From UBA4417 sp031550085 (GTDB lineage Bacteria; Bacteroidota; Bacteroidia; Bacteroidales; UBA4417), in assembly GCA_031550085.1 (NCBI GenBank), contig JAVBOY010000009.1:62001-126000 (forward strand): a DNA stretch of 64,000 bases, read 5' to 3'. The position numbers and the translations under genes were made by a program. A model generated the notes under the pieces. The model ran no database searches, was not told the origin of the DNA, and saw only the letters and a program-made list of their open reading frames with translations. Shown in pieces: positions 53,539 through 61,807 of this stretch. The stretch's first letter is position 1, and every line of letters begins with the position of its first letter.

Positions 53539-53712
53539 CCGGAGTTGAGTAACACGTTTTACTTCAATTTTTTGATGTTTTGTAAAAGTACTCCAGTTGG
53601 TTATTTCATCCAATGTGCGAAAACACCCCACGCATTTGCCCGTTTCGTCCAACCGGCAAACCCCTTTGCATGGTGATGAGTCGCTTTCCATTTGATGCAA
53701 ATAATTATTCAT
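53515..53712 (-). CDS. DUF1289 domain small protein
   Basis: 65 residues with the DUF1289 signature: PCKGVCRLDETGKCVGCFRTLDEI. The four cysteines (C-x3-C ... C-x2-C) suggest a bound metal or Fe-S cluster; function is unknown. The ATG at 53712 is 29 bp after a perfect -7 box, supporting expression; an alternative start at 53691 (MESDSSPCKG) would be closer to other family members. Its 3' end overlaps the convergent lipoprotein gene. Confidence 0.85.
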   Translation of the reverse strand: MNNYLHQMESDSSPCKGVCRLDETGKCVGCFRTLDEITNWSTFTKHQKIEVKRVTQLRLQLPDFF

Positions 53713-53740
53713 GGGAAATAATTTATTAGAATAATAACGG

Positions 53741-53748
53741 CAAAATTA
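53741..53748 (-). promoter_or_regulatory. Promoter -7 element TAATTTTG of the DUF1289 gene
   Basis: Minus-strand exact TAnnTTTG match 29 bp before the ATG at 53712. Confidence 0.65.
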
Positions 53749-53880
53749 CAATTTGGTTTTTGAAAAAATAAAAGTCGTAAAAAAATTTGCCTTTGTATCG
53801 GTTTTTTACGTAGCAAAAGTTCAAAAATTCTTTGTTGTTGGAGGAAGATGTATTTAATGTTGTTGTAAACTAAAATCAAC

Positions 53881-55419
53881 ATGTTAGTAAAAACGTTTGG
53901 CTGTGCCATTCAAGGAATCAATGCAACACCCATCACGGTGGAAGTGAATGTGGATAAAGGAGTTCAGTTTGCCATTGTGGGATTGCCTGATAGCGCTGTA
54001 AAAGAAAGCCAGCAGCGAATTGAAGCCGCGCTGAAAAACATCGGATTGCATTATCCGCACAAAAAAATTACCATTAACATGGCTCCTGCAGATATTCGTA
54101 AAGAAGGATCTGCTTACGATTTAACCCTTGCAATTGGTATTTTGGCCGCCAGCGAACAATTGCATTGTGATACGCTTGACCAATACATCATTATGGGCGA
54201 ATTGTCATTAGACGGAAGCCTTCAACCCATCAAGGGAGCTTTGCCTATTGCCGTGGAAGCGCGTACGCAAAAATTTAAAGGTTTTATATTGCCCAAAGAA
54301 AACGCTCACGAAGCAGCCATTGTCAATGATCTGGAAGTTTATGGCGTGGAAAACATGCAGCAGGTTATTCAATTTTTGAATGGAGAGATTTTGTTGGAGC
54401 CCGAAACATTGAACACCCGGGAAGAATTTGCGAACCAATTAAGCGAATACGAATTTGATTTTTGCGATGTAAAAGGGCAGGAAAACATTAAACGGGCGTT
54501 GGAAATTGCTGCTGCCGGTGGGCACAACCTGATTCTGATCGGACCGCCCGGTTCGGGAAAAACCATGCTAGCCAAACGCCTCCCCACCATACTTCCTCCG
54601 CTGAATTTACACGAAGCACTGGAAACCACTAAAATTCATTCGGTAGTTGGCCGAATTGATAAGCAGTTGGGATTGATTGCTGTCCGGCCTTATCGTTCGC
54701 CACACCACACTATTAGTGATGTAGCTTTGGTAGGAGGAGGGGGAAATCCGCAACCGGGTGAAATCTCACTGGCACACAACGGCGTTTTATTTTTGGATGA
54801 ACTACCGGAGTTTAAACGCACCGTATTGGAAGTACTCCGCCAACCTTTGGAAGACCGCATCGTAACCATTTCGCGGGCCAAAATGTCGGTAACTTATCCT
54901 GCGAATTTTATGTTGGTGGCCGCCATGAATCCTTGTCCGTGTGGATTTTACAACCACCCTGAGAAAGATTGTGTTTGTGCGCCCGGTGTGGTCCAAAAAT
55001 ATTTGAATAAAATCAGCGGCCCGCTGCTCGACCGTATCGATATTCATATAGAAGTGGTTCCGGTTCCCTTTCGCGAGTTGAGCACCCAACGAATATCGGA
55101 GAAAAGCGAGCTTGTTCGCCAACGAGTGGTTCGCGCCCGGAAAATACAAGAAGAACGGTATGCAAATATAAAAGGGGTACATTGCAATGCCCAGATATCC
55201 AGTAAAATGCTGCAGCAAATTTGTAAAATCAAGGAAGAAGGAAGTGTTTTGTTGAAAAATGCAATGGAAAAATTGAACCTGTCAGCTCGTGCTTACGACC
55301 GAATTTTAAAAGTTTCGCGTACCATTGCCGATTTGGAAGGCAGCGAGGACATTCGAACCGAACATTTGGCCGAAGCCATCCATTACCGAAGTTTAGACCG
55401 CGAAAATTGGGGTGGATAA
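53881..55419 (+). CDS. YifB/ComM-family Mg-chelatase-like AAA+ ATPase
   Basis: 512 residues: an N-terminal Lon-protease-like fold domain (about 1-170, FAIVGLPDSAVKESQQRI), Walker A LIGPPGSGKTMLAKR (about 219-233), the zinc-binding CPCGFYNHPEKDCVC (four cysteines) and Walker B LFLDELPEF. The final part has the Mg-chelatase C-terminal helices with the sensor-type ISARAYDR motif. ComM in Gammaproteobacteria is a branch-migration helicase in natural transformation; in Bacteroidota the role is not established. Its neighbourhood includes a ComEA-like HhH gene 3 kb away, but that is a separate operon on the other strand. It may be cotranscribed with the AI-2E permease, 69 bp downstream. Confidence 0.92.
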   Translation: MLVKTFGCAIQGINATPITVEVNVDKGVQFAIVGLPDSAVKESQQRIEAALKNIGLHYPHKKITINMAPADIRKEGSAYDLTLAIGILAASEQLHCDTLDQYIIMGELSLDGSLQPIKGALPIAVEARTQKFKGFILPKENAHEAAIVNDLEVYGVENMQQVIQFLNGEILLEPETLNTREEFANQLSEYEFDFCDVKGQENIKRALEIAAAGGHNLILIGPPGSGKTMLAKRLPTILPPLNLHEALETTKIHSVVGRIDKQLGLIAVRPYRSPHHTISDVALVGGGGNPQPGEISLAHNGVLFLDELPEFKRTVLEVLRQPLEDRIVTISRAKMSVTYPANFMLVAAMNPCPCGFYNHPEKDCVCAPGVVQKYLNKISGPLLDRIDIHIEVVPVPFRELSTQRISEKSELVRQRVVRARKIQEERYANIKGVHCNAQISSKMLQQICKIKEEGSVLLKNAMEKLNLSARAYDRILKVSRTIADLEGSEDIRTEHLAEAIHYRSLDRENWGG

Positions 55420-55488
55420 TCAAATCTCCTTTTTTATTGTTTATTGTCTGATATTCTATTCACTGTATTGATTTTTTATAATAACAAT

Positions 55489-56592
55489 ATGACAAAAAAA
55501 GTCTTAACCATTATTGGAACCGTACTTTTGGTCGCCTTGGGAGGTTATTTGCTTTGGCGATTTTCCGGGTTGCTTATAAATATCATCATTGCGACGGTCG
55601 TTTCCTTTCTTGGCCAACCGTTGGTCCGGCTTTTCAGTAAAATAAAAATAAGGAAGTGGAAACTACCCTATGCGGTAAGTTCTTTTCTGGCAATAGTGGT
55701 TATTTTGTTGATATTTATTGGTTTTTTTGCCATTTTTGTTCCTTTAATCATTCAGCAGGCGCATTCCATTTCGCAAATTGATACAAATCAATTGACGGCC
55801 TATTTGGAAAAACCACTGGCATGGCTTAATGCCGAATTGCATAATTTGGGGATGCTTCCCAACGGGCAAACAGCGGAAATGTTTGTGGTAGAACACCTAA
55901 GAACGTTTTTTAATTTTGCCAATGTCTCATCGATTGTAACGAATGTTTTTACCACAGCGGGATCGCTTATGGTATCGCTGTTTACCATTTTGTTTTGTAC
56001 TTTCTTCTTTTTGAAGGATGAAAACATGTTTGAGAACTTGCTTTTATCGGTCTTACCCCGAAAACACCACATCTCCACGCAAAAAGTAATTGCCGAGACC
56101 AAAGTGTCGTTGATGCGTTATTTCAGGGGGATACTTTTGGAATTATTGGGCATGATGACGTTAATCTCCATAGGATTGTTTTGCTTTGGTATTGATAACG
56201 CTTTGCTCCTTGGATTTTGCGGCGGTTTGCTGAATATTATTCCATATTTGGGCCCGGCGATCGGAACTACTTTGGGGGTCATTATCGGAGTTATAAATGT
56301 ATTGGCAACCGGAATGTATGATGATGCATTTTCGGTCGGACTGAAAATTGCCGGAACATTTATCATTTCTAATTTCATTGATAACATGGTTTTGCAACCG
56401 CTCATTTATTCCAAAGCAGCCGAAGCTCATCCGCTTGAAATTTTCTTTGTAATTATTATCGGCGGTACGCTGGCCGGAGCTTTGGGCATGATTGCCGCAG
56501 TGCCGGCCTATACCGTTTTGAAAATCATTTACCGTGAATTTATCGGGAAAATCTATTTTCAAAAACAGGGTTCCGGAGTTGATACTCCTTAA
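55489..56592 (+). CDS. AI-2E family (PerM/TqsA-like) transporter
   Basis: 367 residues from the ATG at 55489 (MTKKVLTIIGTVLLVALGGYLLWRF); the longer frame from 55444 uses a non-ATG codon and lacks a signal. Seven to eight membrane helices are visible, including FLAIVVILLIFIGFFAIFVPLII (about 75-97), the TILFCTFFFLKDE segment and the C-terminal GGTLAGALGMIAAVPAYTVL, which is the family's conserved glycine-rich end. PerM/TqsA members export autoinducer-2 or Na+; the substrate is unknown. Follows the comM-type gene on the same strand. Confidence 0.92.
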   Translation: MTKKVLTIIGTVLLVALGGYLLWRFSGLLINIIIATVVSFLGQPLVRLFSKIKIRKWKLPYAVSSFLAIVVILLIFIGFFAIFVPLIIQQAHSISQIDTNQLTAYLEKPLAWLNAELHNLGMLPNGQTAEMFVVEHLRTFFNFANVSSIVTNVFTTAGSLMVSLFTILFCTFFFLKDENMFENLLLSVLPRKHHISTQKVIAETKVSLMRYFRGILLELLGMMTLISIGLFCFGIDNALLLGFCGGLLNIIPYLGPAIGTTLGVIIGVINVLATGMYDDAFSVGLKIAGTFIISNFIDNMVLQPLIYSKAAEAHPLEIFFVIIIGGTLAGALGMIAAVPAYTVLKIIYREFIGKIYFQKQGSGVDTP

Positions 56593-56672
56593 AGAAGTAC
56601 ATCACGACATTTCCTGTAAAAAAACAGAGCTTCCATTCAATTGAGGGCTCGTTCCGGACAATAAGTTGAACA

Positions 56673-56723
56673 CCCTGAAATAAAATCGGCGACGGTATAA
56701 CCGTCGCCGATTTTATTTCAGGG
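56673..56723. terminator. Perfect 23-bp inverted repeat, bidirectional terminator
   Basis: The stems at 56673-56695 and 56701-56723 are exact reverse complements over all 23 bases, with the loop TATAA. It lies between convergent genes (AI-2E permease and the DUF6530-like gene). The stem has a GC-rich core (CGGCGACGG) and an A/T-rich base, giving a T-run in both directions. The stem is much longer than the other terminators of this window. Confidence 0.85.
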
Positions 56724-56733
56724 ATTACGATGA

Positions 56734-57213
56734 TTAGAAACCTAATTCTTTTAACAATTTGGCCAGTGTGCGGAAACGCTCGCTCAATAGCTCGTCGTTG
56801 GTTCCTAACCAATTGCGAAGCAATTCGATATCTTCTTCCAGATGAGGGTTGTCTGTACAAACGGCTACATTCATGGCATCTCCTTGTAGCGGAATGCGGT
56901 CGATAAGCGGATAAGACGTTTTTTCTTTTTCATCTTTGTAGTAGTAATGGTTGAAATAATCTTTGGTGCGGCACAAAAAGATGGCCAAATCCAGAACACG
57001 GTGGATCGGAATTTCCTCCGATTGGCGCGACCATTTTTCGCCGGTATAGCGCCACACTTTAGCTGAGAATTCTACTTTTCCCCGATCGTTCCATTGAGCC
57101 AATCCGATGGAAAGCCCTTTCGCATCCGAATCATAGGCATTGCGCCCGTCGATGTTCTCATAATTTTCAGAAACCATAATCGGGTTATGTTTCAAGTTGG
57201 TTGGAATTTTCAT
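56734..57213 (-). CDS. DUF6530-like hypothetical protein
   Basis: 159 residues, soluble, no signal peptide. The N-terminus (NLKHNPIMVSENYENIDGRN followed by AYDSDAKGLSIGLAQWNDRG) resembles a family annotated DUF6530 in Bacteroidota and Firmicutes, of unknown function; I am moderately sure of the name. The C-terminal 50 residues (HLEEDIELLRNWLGTNDELL) form a helix. It has a perfect promoter and lies in a single-gene unit. A 16-bp direct repeat (57225-57240 and 57241-57256) stands between promoter and start and might be an operator. Confidence 0.75.
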   Translation of the reverse strand: MKIPTNLKHNPIMVSENYENIDGRNAYDSDAKGLSIGLAQWNDRGKVEFSAKVWRYTGEKWSRQSEEIPIHRVLDLAIFLCRTKDYFNHYYYKDEKEKTSYPLIDRIPLQGDAMNVAVCTDNPHLEEDIELLRNWLGTNDELLSERFRTLAKLLKELGF

Positions 57214-57224
57214 TGCAAATAAAT

Positions 57225-57256
57225 TTTAGTAGTTTACTAATTTAGTAATTTACTGC
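57225..57256. repeat. Tandem 16-bp repeat in the leader of the DUF6530-like gene
   Basis: TTTAGTAGTTTACTAA (57225-57240) is followed directly by TTTAGTAATTTACTGC (57241-57256). Each unit is close to palindromic. The pair abuts the -7 box at 57256-57263. Confidence 0.7.
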
Positions 57257-57263
57257 AAAAGTA
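57256..57263 (-). promoter_or_regulatory. Promoter -7 element TACTTTTG of the DUF6530-like gene
   Basis: Minus-strand exact TAnnTTTG match 43 bp before the ATG at 57213. Confidence 0.7.
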
Positions 57264-57309
57264 AGAAAATAAATTAGAATGGTGACGGTCAGAAAAATTT
57301 TCCAAAAAA

Positions 57310-57339
57310 AATCGGTTGCAGATTTTTCTGCAACCGATT
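57310..57339 (-). terminator. Intrinsic terminator of tRNA-Pro
   Basis: AATCGGTTGCAG (57310-57321) pairs perfectly with CTGCAACCGATT (57328-57339), loop ATTTTT; on the minus strand it is followed by a run of eight T. It starts 7 bp after the tRNA. Confidence 0.9.
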
Positions 57340-57345
57340 TCTCTG

Positions 57346-57419
57346 TCGGAGTGGTCAGACTCGAACTGACGACCACTTGCACCCCATGCAAGTACGCTAG
57401 CCAACTGCGCCACACCCCG
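57346..57419 (-). tRNA. tRNA-Pro (anticodon GGG)
   Basis: The minus strand folds into a complete cloverleaf. The acceptor stem CGGGGTG pairs with CACTCCG (one G-U), the discriminator is A, and no CCA is encoded. The anticodon arm is CTTGC-ATGGGGT-GCAAG with anticodon GGG at 57373-57375 after T33, reading CCC and CCU. The T-arm has GTTCGAGTC. A -7 box lies about 16 bp upstream and a strong terminator follows, so it is a single-tRNA unit. Confidence 0.95.
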
Positions 57420-57434
57420 CCCTTTTTGAGGGAG

Positions 57435-57442
57435 CAAAGGTA
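57435..57442 (-). promoter_or_regulatory. Promoter -7 element TACCTTTG of tRNA-Pro
   Basis: Minus-strand exact TAnnTTTG match 15 bp before the first base of the mature tRNA. Confidence 0.75.
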
Positions 57443-57555
57443 AAAAAAAATTCTGATACTCCAATTTTATCTTTCAAATCCTTTTCAATAATTTTTAATG
57501 ATCGGATTATCAATAGAATTGATTTGGTTGGCTAGAAAGAAATTTAAAATTATCG

Positions 57556-57563
57556 TACTTTCG
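57556..57563 (+). promoter_or_regulatory. Probable -7 element TACTTTCG of trxB
   Basis: Seven of eight consensus positions (C for T before the final G), 30 bp before the trxB ATG at 57594. Confidence 0.5.
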
Positions 57564-57593
57564 CAAACTGAAAATTAATTTTGGAATTACATT

Positions 57594-58559
57594 ATGGAAA
57601 CTGTTGATTGTTTGATTATTGGCTCAGGTCCTGCTGGATATACGGCAGCAATTTATACGGCTCGCGCCGATATGAAGCCCGTTGTTTTTACGGGTTTGGA
57701 AATGGGCGGACAGCTTGTTACGACCACTGAAGTTGAAAATTTCCCGGGTTATCCGCAAGGTGTTCAAGGCCCTCAATTGATGGAAGATATCCGTCAACAA
57801 GCCGAACGTTTTGGTACCGATATTCGTTTTGGAATTATTACGGAAGTTGATTTTAGAAAATATCCTTTCTATTTGAAAACCGATGATGGGAAAGAAATTT
57901 CGGCAAAAACCGTTATCATAGCGACGGGTGCATCGGCAAAGTGGTTGGGTTTGGAATCAGAAAAAAGGTATAGTGGAAACGGAGTTTCGGCTTGCGCAAC
58001 CTGTGACGGATTTTTCTATCGGGGTATGGATGTGGCTGTGGTAGGCGGAGGCGACACAGCCTGCGAAGAAGCTTCGTATCTGGCAAAACTCTGCAAAAAA
58101 GTTTACCTGATTGTTCGTCGTGACGAATTGCGGGCATCCAAAGCCATGCAACACCGGGTACAAAACACGCCCAACATTGAAATCTTATGGAACAGCTCGA
58201 CTAAGGAAATTGTAGGTGACGGGAATGTAGTAACAGGAGCCGTTATTGTAAACAATAAAACCGGCGAAGAAAAGAATATCGATATTCAAGGCTTTTTTGT
58301 AGCGATCGGGCACAAGCCCAATACGGATGTTTTTGCAGGGCAGTTGGAAATGAATCCCGAAGGATATATCAAAACAGTTCCCGGGAGTACCTATACAAGC
58401 GTTGAAGGCGTATTTGCTGCAGGCGATGTACAAGACCACGTTTACCGGCAAGGGATTACGGCTGCCGGAAGCGGATGCATGGCCGCCATTGATGCCGAAC
58501 GTTGGTTAGCTTGTCAAGACCAGATGGTTGACAGTGTGGCGGAAGAAAACAAAAAATAG
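57594..58559 (+). CDS. trxB: Thioredoxin-disulfide reductase
   Basis: 321 residues. The FAD-binding GSGPAGYTAA (about 10-19), the redox pair C134-A-T-C137 in SACATCDGFFYRG, the NADPH-binding VVGGGDTACEEA (about 149-160) and the FAD-binding C-terminal GVFAAGDVQDHVYRQ are all in place and in the order of the low-molecular-weight class. It reduces thioredoxin with NADPH. Length is typical. The gene ends 11 bp from the convergent pth gene. Confidence 0.96.
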   Translation: METVDCLIIGSGPAGYTAAIYTARADMKPVVFTGLEMGGQLVTTTEVENFPGYPQGVQGPQLMEDIRQQAERFGTDIRFGIITEVDFRKYPFYLKTDDGKEISAKTVIIATGASAKWLGLESEKRYSGNGVSACATCDGFFYRGMDVAVVGGGDTACEEASYLAKLCKKVYLIVRRDELRASKAMQHRVQNTPNIEILWNSSTKEIVGDGNVVTGAVIVNNKTGEEKNIDIQGFFVAIGHKPNTDVFAGQLEMNPEGYIKTVPGSTYTSVEGVFAAGDVQDHVYRQGITAAGSGCMAAIDAERWLACQDQMVDSVAEENKK

Positions 58560-58570
58560 TTTTGGAAGGA

Positions 58571-59140
58571 TTATCGCTTGTTGTAATCGTTCATGGTACG
58601 TGAGGGACCTGCCAATACAAAGCTTTTGATGATTTCAACAGCCAAGTCGATGCGTTCAACCAGATTTTTTTCTTCTTCAAACGTCCACCTTCCCAATACA
58701 TACTCTATTTGAAAGCCTTTCGCAAAATTTTTGCCGATGCCAAACCGCAAACGCGGCCAATTGGTGTCGGCAAGTGTTTCGATAATATGGTTCAATCCGT
58801 TGTGACTTCCTCCGCTTCCTTTGGTGCGTAAACGTAAAACGCCTGAATCCAAATCTACATCATCGGTAATAACCAGAATGTTTTCTTTTTCTATATTTTC
58901 TTGTGACATCCAGTATTTCACAGCTTTGCCGCTAAGGTTCATGTAGGTAGTCGGTTTCAGGATGATCAATTGTTTGTTTTTTAACCGGGCCCGTGCTACA
59001 GAAGCATGCCGTCCGATTTCGAACTTGGCATCCAATGATTTTGCCAATGCATCGGCCACAATAAAACCGATATTATGGCGAGTGTTTGCGTATTCTTCAC
59101 CGATGTTTCCTAATCCGACTATTAGATATTTTTCGCCCAT
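58571..59140 (-). CDS. pth: Peptidyl-tRNA hydrolase
   Basis: 189 residues with the Pth motifs: LIVGLGNIGEEYANTRHNIG (residues 6-25, containing the catalytic His and the essential Asn-Thr-Arg), KPTTYMNLSGKAV (Asn in the active site) and ITDDVDLDSGVLRLRTKGSGGSHNGL (the conserved DD-x-DLx4G and the GSGGHNG-type loop). It releases peptides from tRNAs that have dropped off the ribosome. Downstream of rplY and prs on the same strand; between rplY and pth is a hairpin that also holds the pth promoter. Confidence 0.95.
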   Translation of the reverse strand: MGEKYLIVGLGNIGEEYANTRHNIGFIVADALAKSLDAKFEIGRHASVARARLKNKQLIILKPTTYMNLSGKAVKYWMSQENIEKENILVITDDVDLDSGVLRLRTKGSGGSHNGLNHIIETLADTNWPRLRFGIGKNFAKGFQIEYVLGRWTFEEEKNLVERIDLAVEIIKSFVLAGPSRTMNDYNKR

Positions 59141-59150
59141 AAAAAAAGAA

Positions 59151-59181
59151 AGAGGTGCAAAAATACAAATCTTGCACCTCT
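59151..59181 (-). terminator. Terminator of rplY, with the pth promoter inside
   Basis: AGAGGTGCAA (59151-59160) pairs with TTGCACCTCT (59172-59181) with an 11-nt loop; in the minus direction it is followed by a T-rich CTTTTTTT run. The -7 box TATTTTTG (59158-59165, minus strand) spans the loop and the left stem. Confidence 0.8.
59158..59165 (-). promoter_or_regulatory. Promoter -7 element TATTTTTG of pth
   Basis: Minus-strand exact TAnnTTTG match 18 bp before the pth ATG at 59140, inside the rplY terminator hairpin. Confidence 0.65.
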
Positions 59182-59206
59182 TTTTCGAAAATAAAACTTT
59201 TTGCTA

Positions 59207-59776
59207 TTAGCTTGGGGTACCTTCGGTTGCAACCGCCCGTGTAGAGGTTACAGTTACAATTACGTTGGAAGGAATTTCCATTACTTCCACATTGGGTATT
59301 TTCAGATCGCTGACTTTGATACTGTCTAGAATGTCCAGTTCAGTAATGTCAATATCGATAATTTCAGGAAGGTGTTCCACCAACGCTTTTACTTTCAACT
59401 TACGGAATTTTTTTATCAATTTGCCTCCGCGCAAAACACCCTTTGAGTTCCCAACAATTTGAATGGGCAAGGATACAACAACGGATTTTCCAGGTTTCAA
59501 TTCCAAAAAGTCAACATGCAACGTTTCATCGGTAACCGGATGATATTGCGCTTCTTGAATAATGGATGGATAAGTAATGCCGTCAATGTTCAAATTGATA
59601 AGGTGTACATACGGAGTGAAAATTACCGGTTTCAGATCTTTTTCCGTTAAGGTAAAGTGAATTTCTTCTTTTCCACCATACAAGACACAGGGGACTTTGC
59701 CCTGGGCACGGTTTAATTTTGCATCTTTTTTCCCTACGTTCTCACGACGAGAACCGCTCATAGATACTGTTTTCAT
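59207..59776 (-). CDS. rplY: 50S ribosomal protein L25/general stress protein Ctc
   Basis: 189 residues of the long (TL5/CTC) form: an N-terminal L25 domain (about 1-95; SGSRRENVGKKDAKLNRAQG, VPCVLYGGKEEIHF) that binds 5S rRNA, and a C-terminal beta domain (about 96-189; ISITELDILDSIKVSDLKIP-like segment) found in the stress form. The C-terminus ends TRAVATEGTPS. It follows prs by 35 bp on the same strand, and is followed by the pth gene, a conserved cluster in many bacteria. Transcription is expected from the prs promoter with termination at the hairpin 59151-59181. Confidence 0.95.
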   Translation of the reverse strand: MKTVSMSGSRRENVGKKDAKLNRAQGKVPCVLYGGKEEIHFTLTEKDLKPVIFTPYVHLINLNIDGITYPSIIQEAQYHPVTDETLHVDFLELKPGKSVVVSLPIQIVGNSKGVLRGGKLIKKFRKLKVKALVEHLPEIIDIDITELDILDSIKVSDLKIPNVEVMEIPSNVIVTVTSTRAVATEGTPS

Positions 59777-59811
59777 TTTTAATTGTATTTAAGGTTAAAC
59801 AAATTTCTTCA

Positions 59812-60750
59812 TTATTTTATTTGAAAAATGGATGAAATGGACTGGTGGTTGTGCACCCGTTTGATAACATCCGCGAACAACTCGGCCGAAGATAGTACAT
59901 GAATTTTCGGAGATTGACGTTTTTGCGGAATGGTATCCAGTACAACAACTTCCGTAAAATCAGAGGCCTCGATCCGGTCAATAGCATTGCCTGACAGGAT
60001 GGGGTGGGTGCAAAAGCCTCTTACGGAGGATGCTCCGTTTTCCATCATAATCCGGGCTGCTTTTGTAATGGTTCCTCCGGTGTCGATAATATCATCCAGT
60101 AAAATAACATCTTTCCCTCGCACATCACCGATCAATTGCATCGTGTCCACCGCATTGGCCTTTGAACGTTGTTTGTAACAAATTACGAACCCGGTATTCA
60201 GGGCTTTTGCATAGGTGGCTGCCCGGCGTGTACCGCCCGTGTCGGGCGATCCAAAAACCAAATTCGGTAAATTCAACTCCCGGATATAAGGGACAAAAAT
60301 GGATGAACCATACATATGGTCGACCGGCAAATCAAAGAAACCTTGGATTTGATCAGCATGCAAATCTACTGTGATAATGCGTTGAATCCCGGCGGCTGTT
60401 AATATGTTCGCTATTAATTTGGCCGTAATCGGAACGCGGGGTTTGTCTTTCCGGTCTTGCCTTGCAAAACCGAAGTAAGGAATCACTGCAATGACGCTTC
60501 GTGCCGAAGCCCTGCGGGCCGCATCTGCCAACATCATTAATTCCATCAGATTTTCGGTTGGAGCAAAGGTTGATTGCACAATAAAGACATCACATCCCCG
60601 CAAATTTTCTTCGTAACAGGTTGTAAATTCTCCATCGCTGAAAGCTGTTACCTGAACTTTTCCAAGTTCTTGTCCAAAACTTTTTGCAATTTTTTCGGCG
60701 AGGTATTGTGTTGCCCGTCCGGAAAAGATTTTGATTTGCTGCTGTTTCAT
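59812..60750 (-). CDS. prs: Ribose-phosphate pyrophosphokinase
   Basis: 312 residues. It makes PRPP from ribose-5-phosphate and ATP for purine, pyrimidine, His, Trp and NAD synthesis. Visible are the N-terminal KIFSGRATQYLAEKIAKSFG, the ATP-loop region FGFARQDRKDKPRVPITAKL, the flexible loop GSPDTGGTRRA and the PRPP-binding motif DVILLDDIIDTGGTITKAA. All are class I PRPP synthetase signatures. Promoter at 60779-60786; rplY is 35 bp downstream. Length is standard. Confidence 0.96.
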   Translation of the reverse strand: MKQQQIKIFSGRATQYLAEKIAKSFGQELGKVQVTAFSDGEFTTCYEENLRGCDVFIVQSTFAPTENLMELMMLADAARRASARSVIAVIPYFGFARQDRKDKPRVPITAKLIANILTAAGIQRIITVDLHADQIQGFFDLPVDHMYGSSIFVPYIRELNLPNLVFGSPDTGGTRRAATYAKALNTGFVICYKQRSKANAVDTMQLIGDVRGKDVILLDDIIDTGGTITKAARIMMENGASSVRGFCTHPILSGNAIDRIEASDFTEVVVLDTIPQKRQSPKIHVLSSAELFADVIKRVHNHQSISSIFQIK

Positions 60751-60778
60751 AATGAATTACTGTGCCGGAGATGAGTTG

Positions 60779-60786
60779 CAAAGGTA
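60779..60786 (-). promoter_or_regulatory. Promoter -7 element TACCTTTG of prs
   Basis: Minus-strand exact TAnnTTTG match 29 bp before the ATG at 60750. Confidence 0.7.
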
Positions 60787-60867
60787 AAACCTTTTTTTGT
60801 TTTTGAAAATCAATCAGGTAATATTTTTGGTTTTTGAAAAGGGAATTTTTAGTTGATCGTTTTGAAA

Positions 60868-61794
60868 TTATTTATTGGCAATCTCCTCTATTTGACGTTG
60901 CCATTCCTGTTCGGAAGTGATTTTTAAAATATGGTGCAATTCTGTGTCGTCAAGATTTAAAAACCGGGCGAAATACTTCCAGTATTCTTTCATTTTATTC
61001 ATCCACCGCTTTTTCTCAAGTTTTTCTGCTCTTTCCAGATCAAAATAAAATTTCCGGAAACGATTGGGCGCATCAACGAGTAATGGAGTATTGCTGTTTT
61101 TTATTTGTTCCGGCAGAAATGGGTTTGAGAATACGCCCCGGCCAATCATGATGTCGTTTATTTCGGGGAGAAGCCCCTTTATTTTATTGTAATCTTGAAC
61201 GGTTGTTATTTCACCATTGTAAACGACCTTGTGTTTGATGCCGGGTAAATATGATTTGAGTTCCTCCAACAAAATTGTCCCTTCATACATTTGCGTGGCA
61301 ATGCGTGGATGTATGATTAAATTTGCCAAAGGAAACGAATTGAGAACCGGGATTATTTTTTCAAATTCGTCAGCAGAATTTAAACCTAACCGTAATTTTA
61401 CGGATAGCTTTTGAGGGATTTTCGGAATGATTTTTTCCAATAATTTTTCGATCAATTCGGGAAAACAAAGCAGTCCGGCTCCTCTTTTCTTTTTGGTGAT
61501 GGAGGGAATGGGACATCCCAAATTCCAATTGATTTCTTGATATCCATAACGATCAAACAGATAGGTTACCAACAAAATAAAATCACCAACATCATTGCCG
61601 AGTATTTGCGGGATGATACTTTTTTGAAAATTCTTTTCAGGGATAATATCCTTAACCCGCTTTTCCGAAATTTTTTCCGCCGGCATCAGCGAAATGAACG
61701 GAGCTACAACGGCATCGATGGAATCAAAATGCCGGAAATAAACGTTTCGAAAAGTTAAATCTGTAAATCCTTGTAGAGGAGCAAGATATATCAT
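60868..61794 (-). CDS. tRNA-dihydrouridine synthase (Dus family)
   Basis: 308 residues from the ATG at 61794 (MIYLAPLQGFTDLTFRN), the standard Dus N-terminus with the FMN-binding LAPLQGFTD. The frame reaches an ATG at 61833, but that lies upstream of the promoter in the terminator hairpin and is rejected. The catalytic cysteine is in NWNLGCPIPSITKKKRGAGLL; later motifs are LRLGLNSADEFEK, IHPRIATQMYEG and YNGEITTVQDYN, IMIGRGVFSNPF. It reduces uridines in the tRNA D-loop. Which position is modified (DusA, B or C) cannot be stated; the KKK insertion and short form are like the Bacteroidota DusC-type. Confidence 0.9.
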   Translation of the reverse strand: MIYLAPLQGFTDLTFRNVYFRHFDSIDAVVAPFISLMPAEKISEKRVKDIIPEKNFQKSIIPQILGNDVGDFILLVTYLFDRYGYQEINWNLGCPIPSITKKKRGAGLLCFPELIEKLLEKIIPKIPQKLSVKLRLGLNSADEFEKIIPVLNSFPLANLIIHPRIATQMYEGTILLEELKSYLPGIKHKVVYNGEITTVQDYNKIKGLLPEINDIMIGRGVFSNPFLPEQIKNSNTPLLVDAPNRFRKFYFDLERAEKLEKKRWMNKMKEYWKYFARFLNLDDTELHHILKITSEQEWQRQIEEIANK

Positions 61795-61807
61795 TGGGGC
61801 ATAAAAA

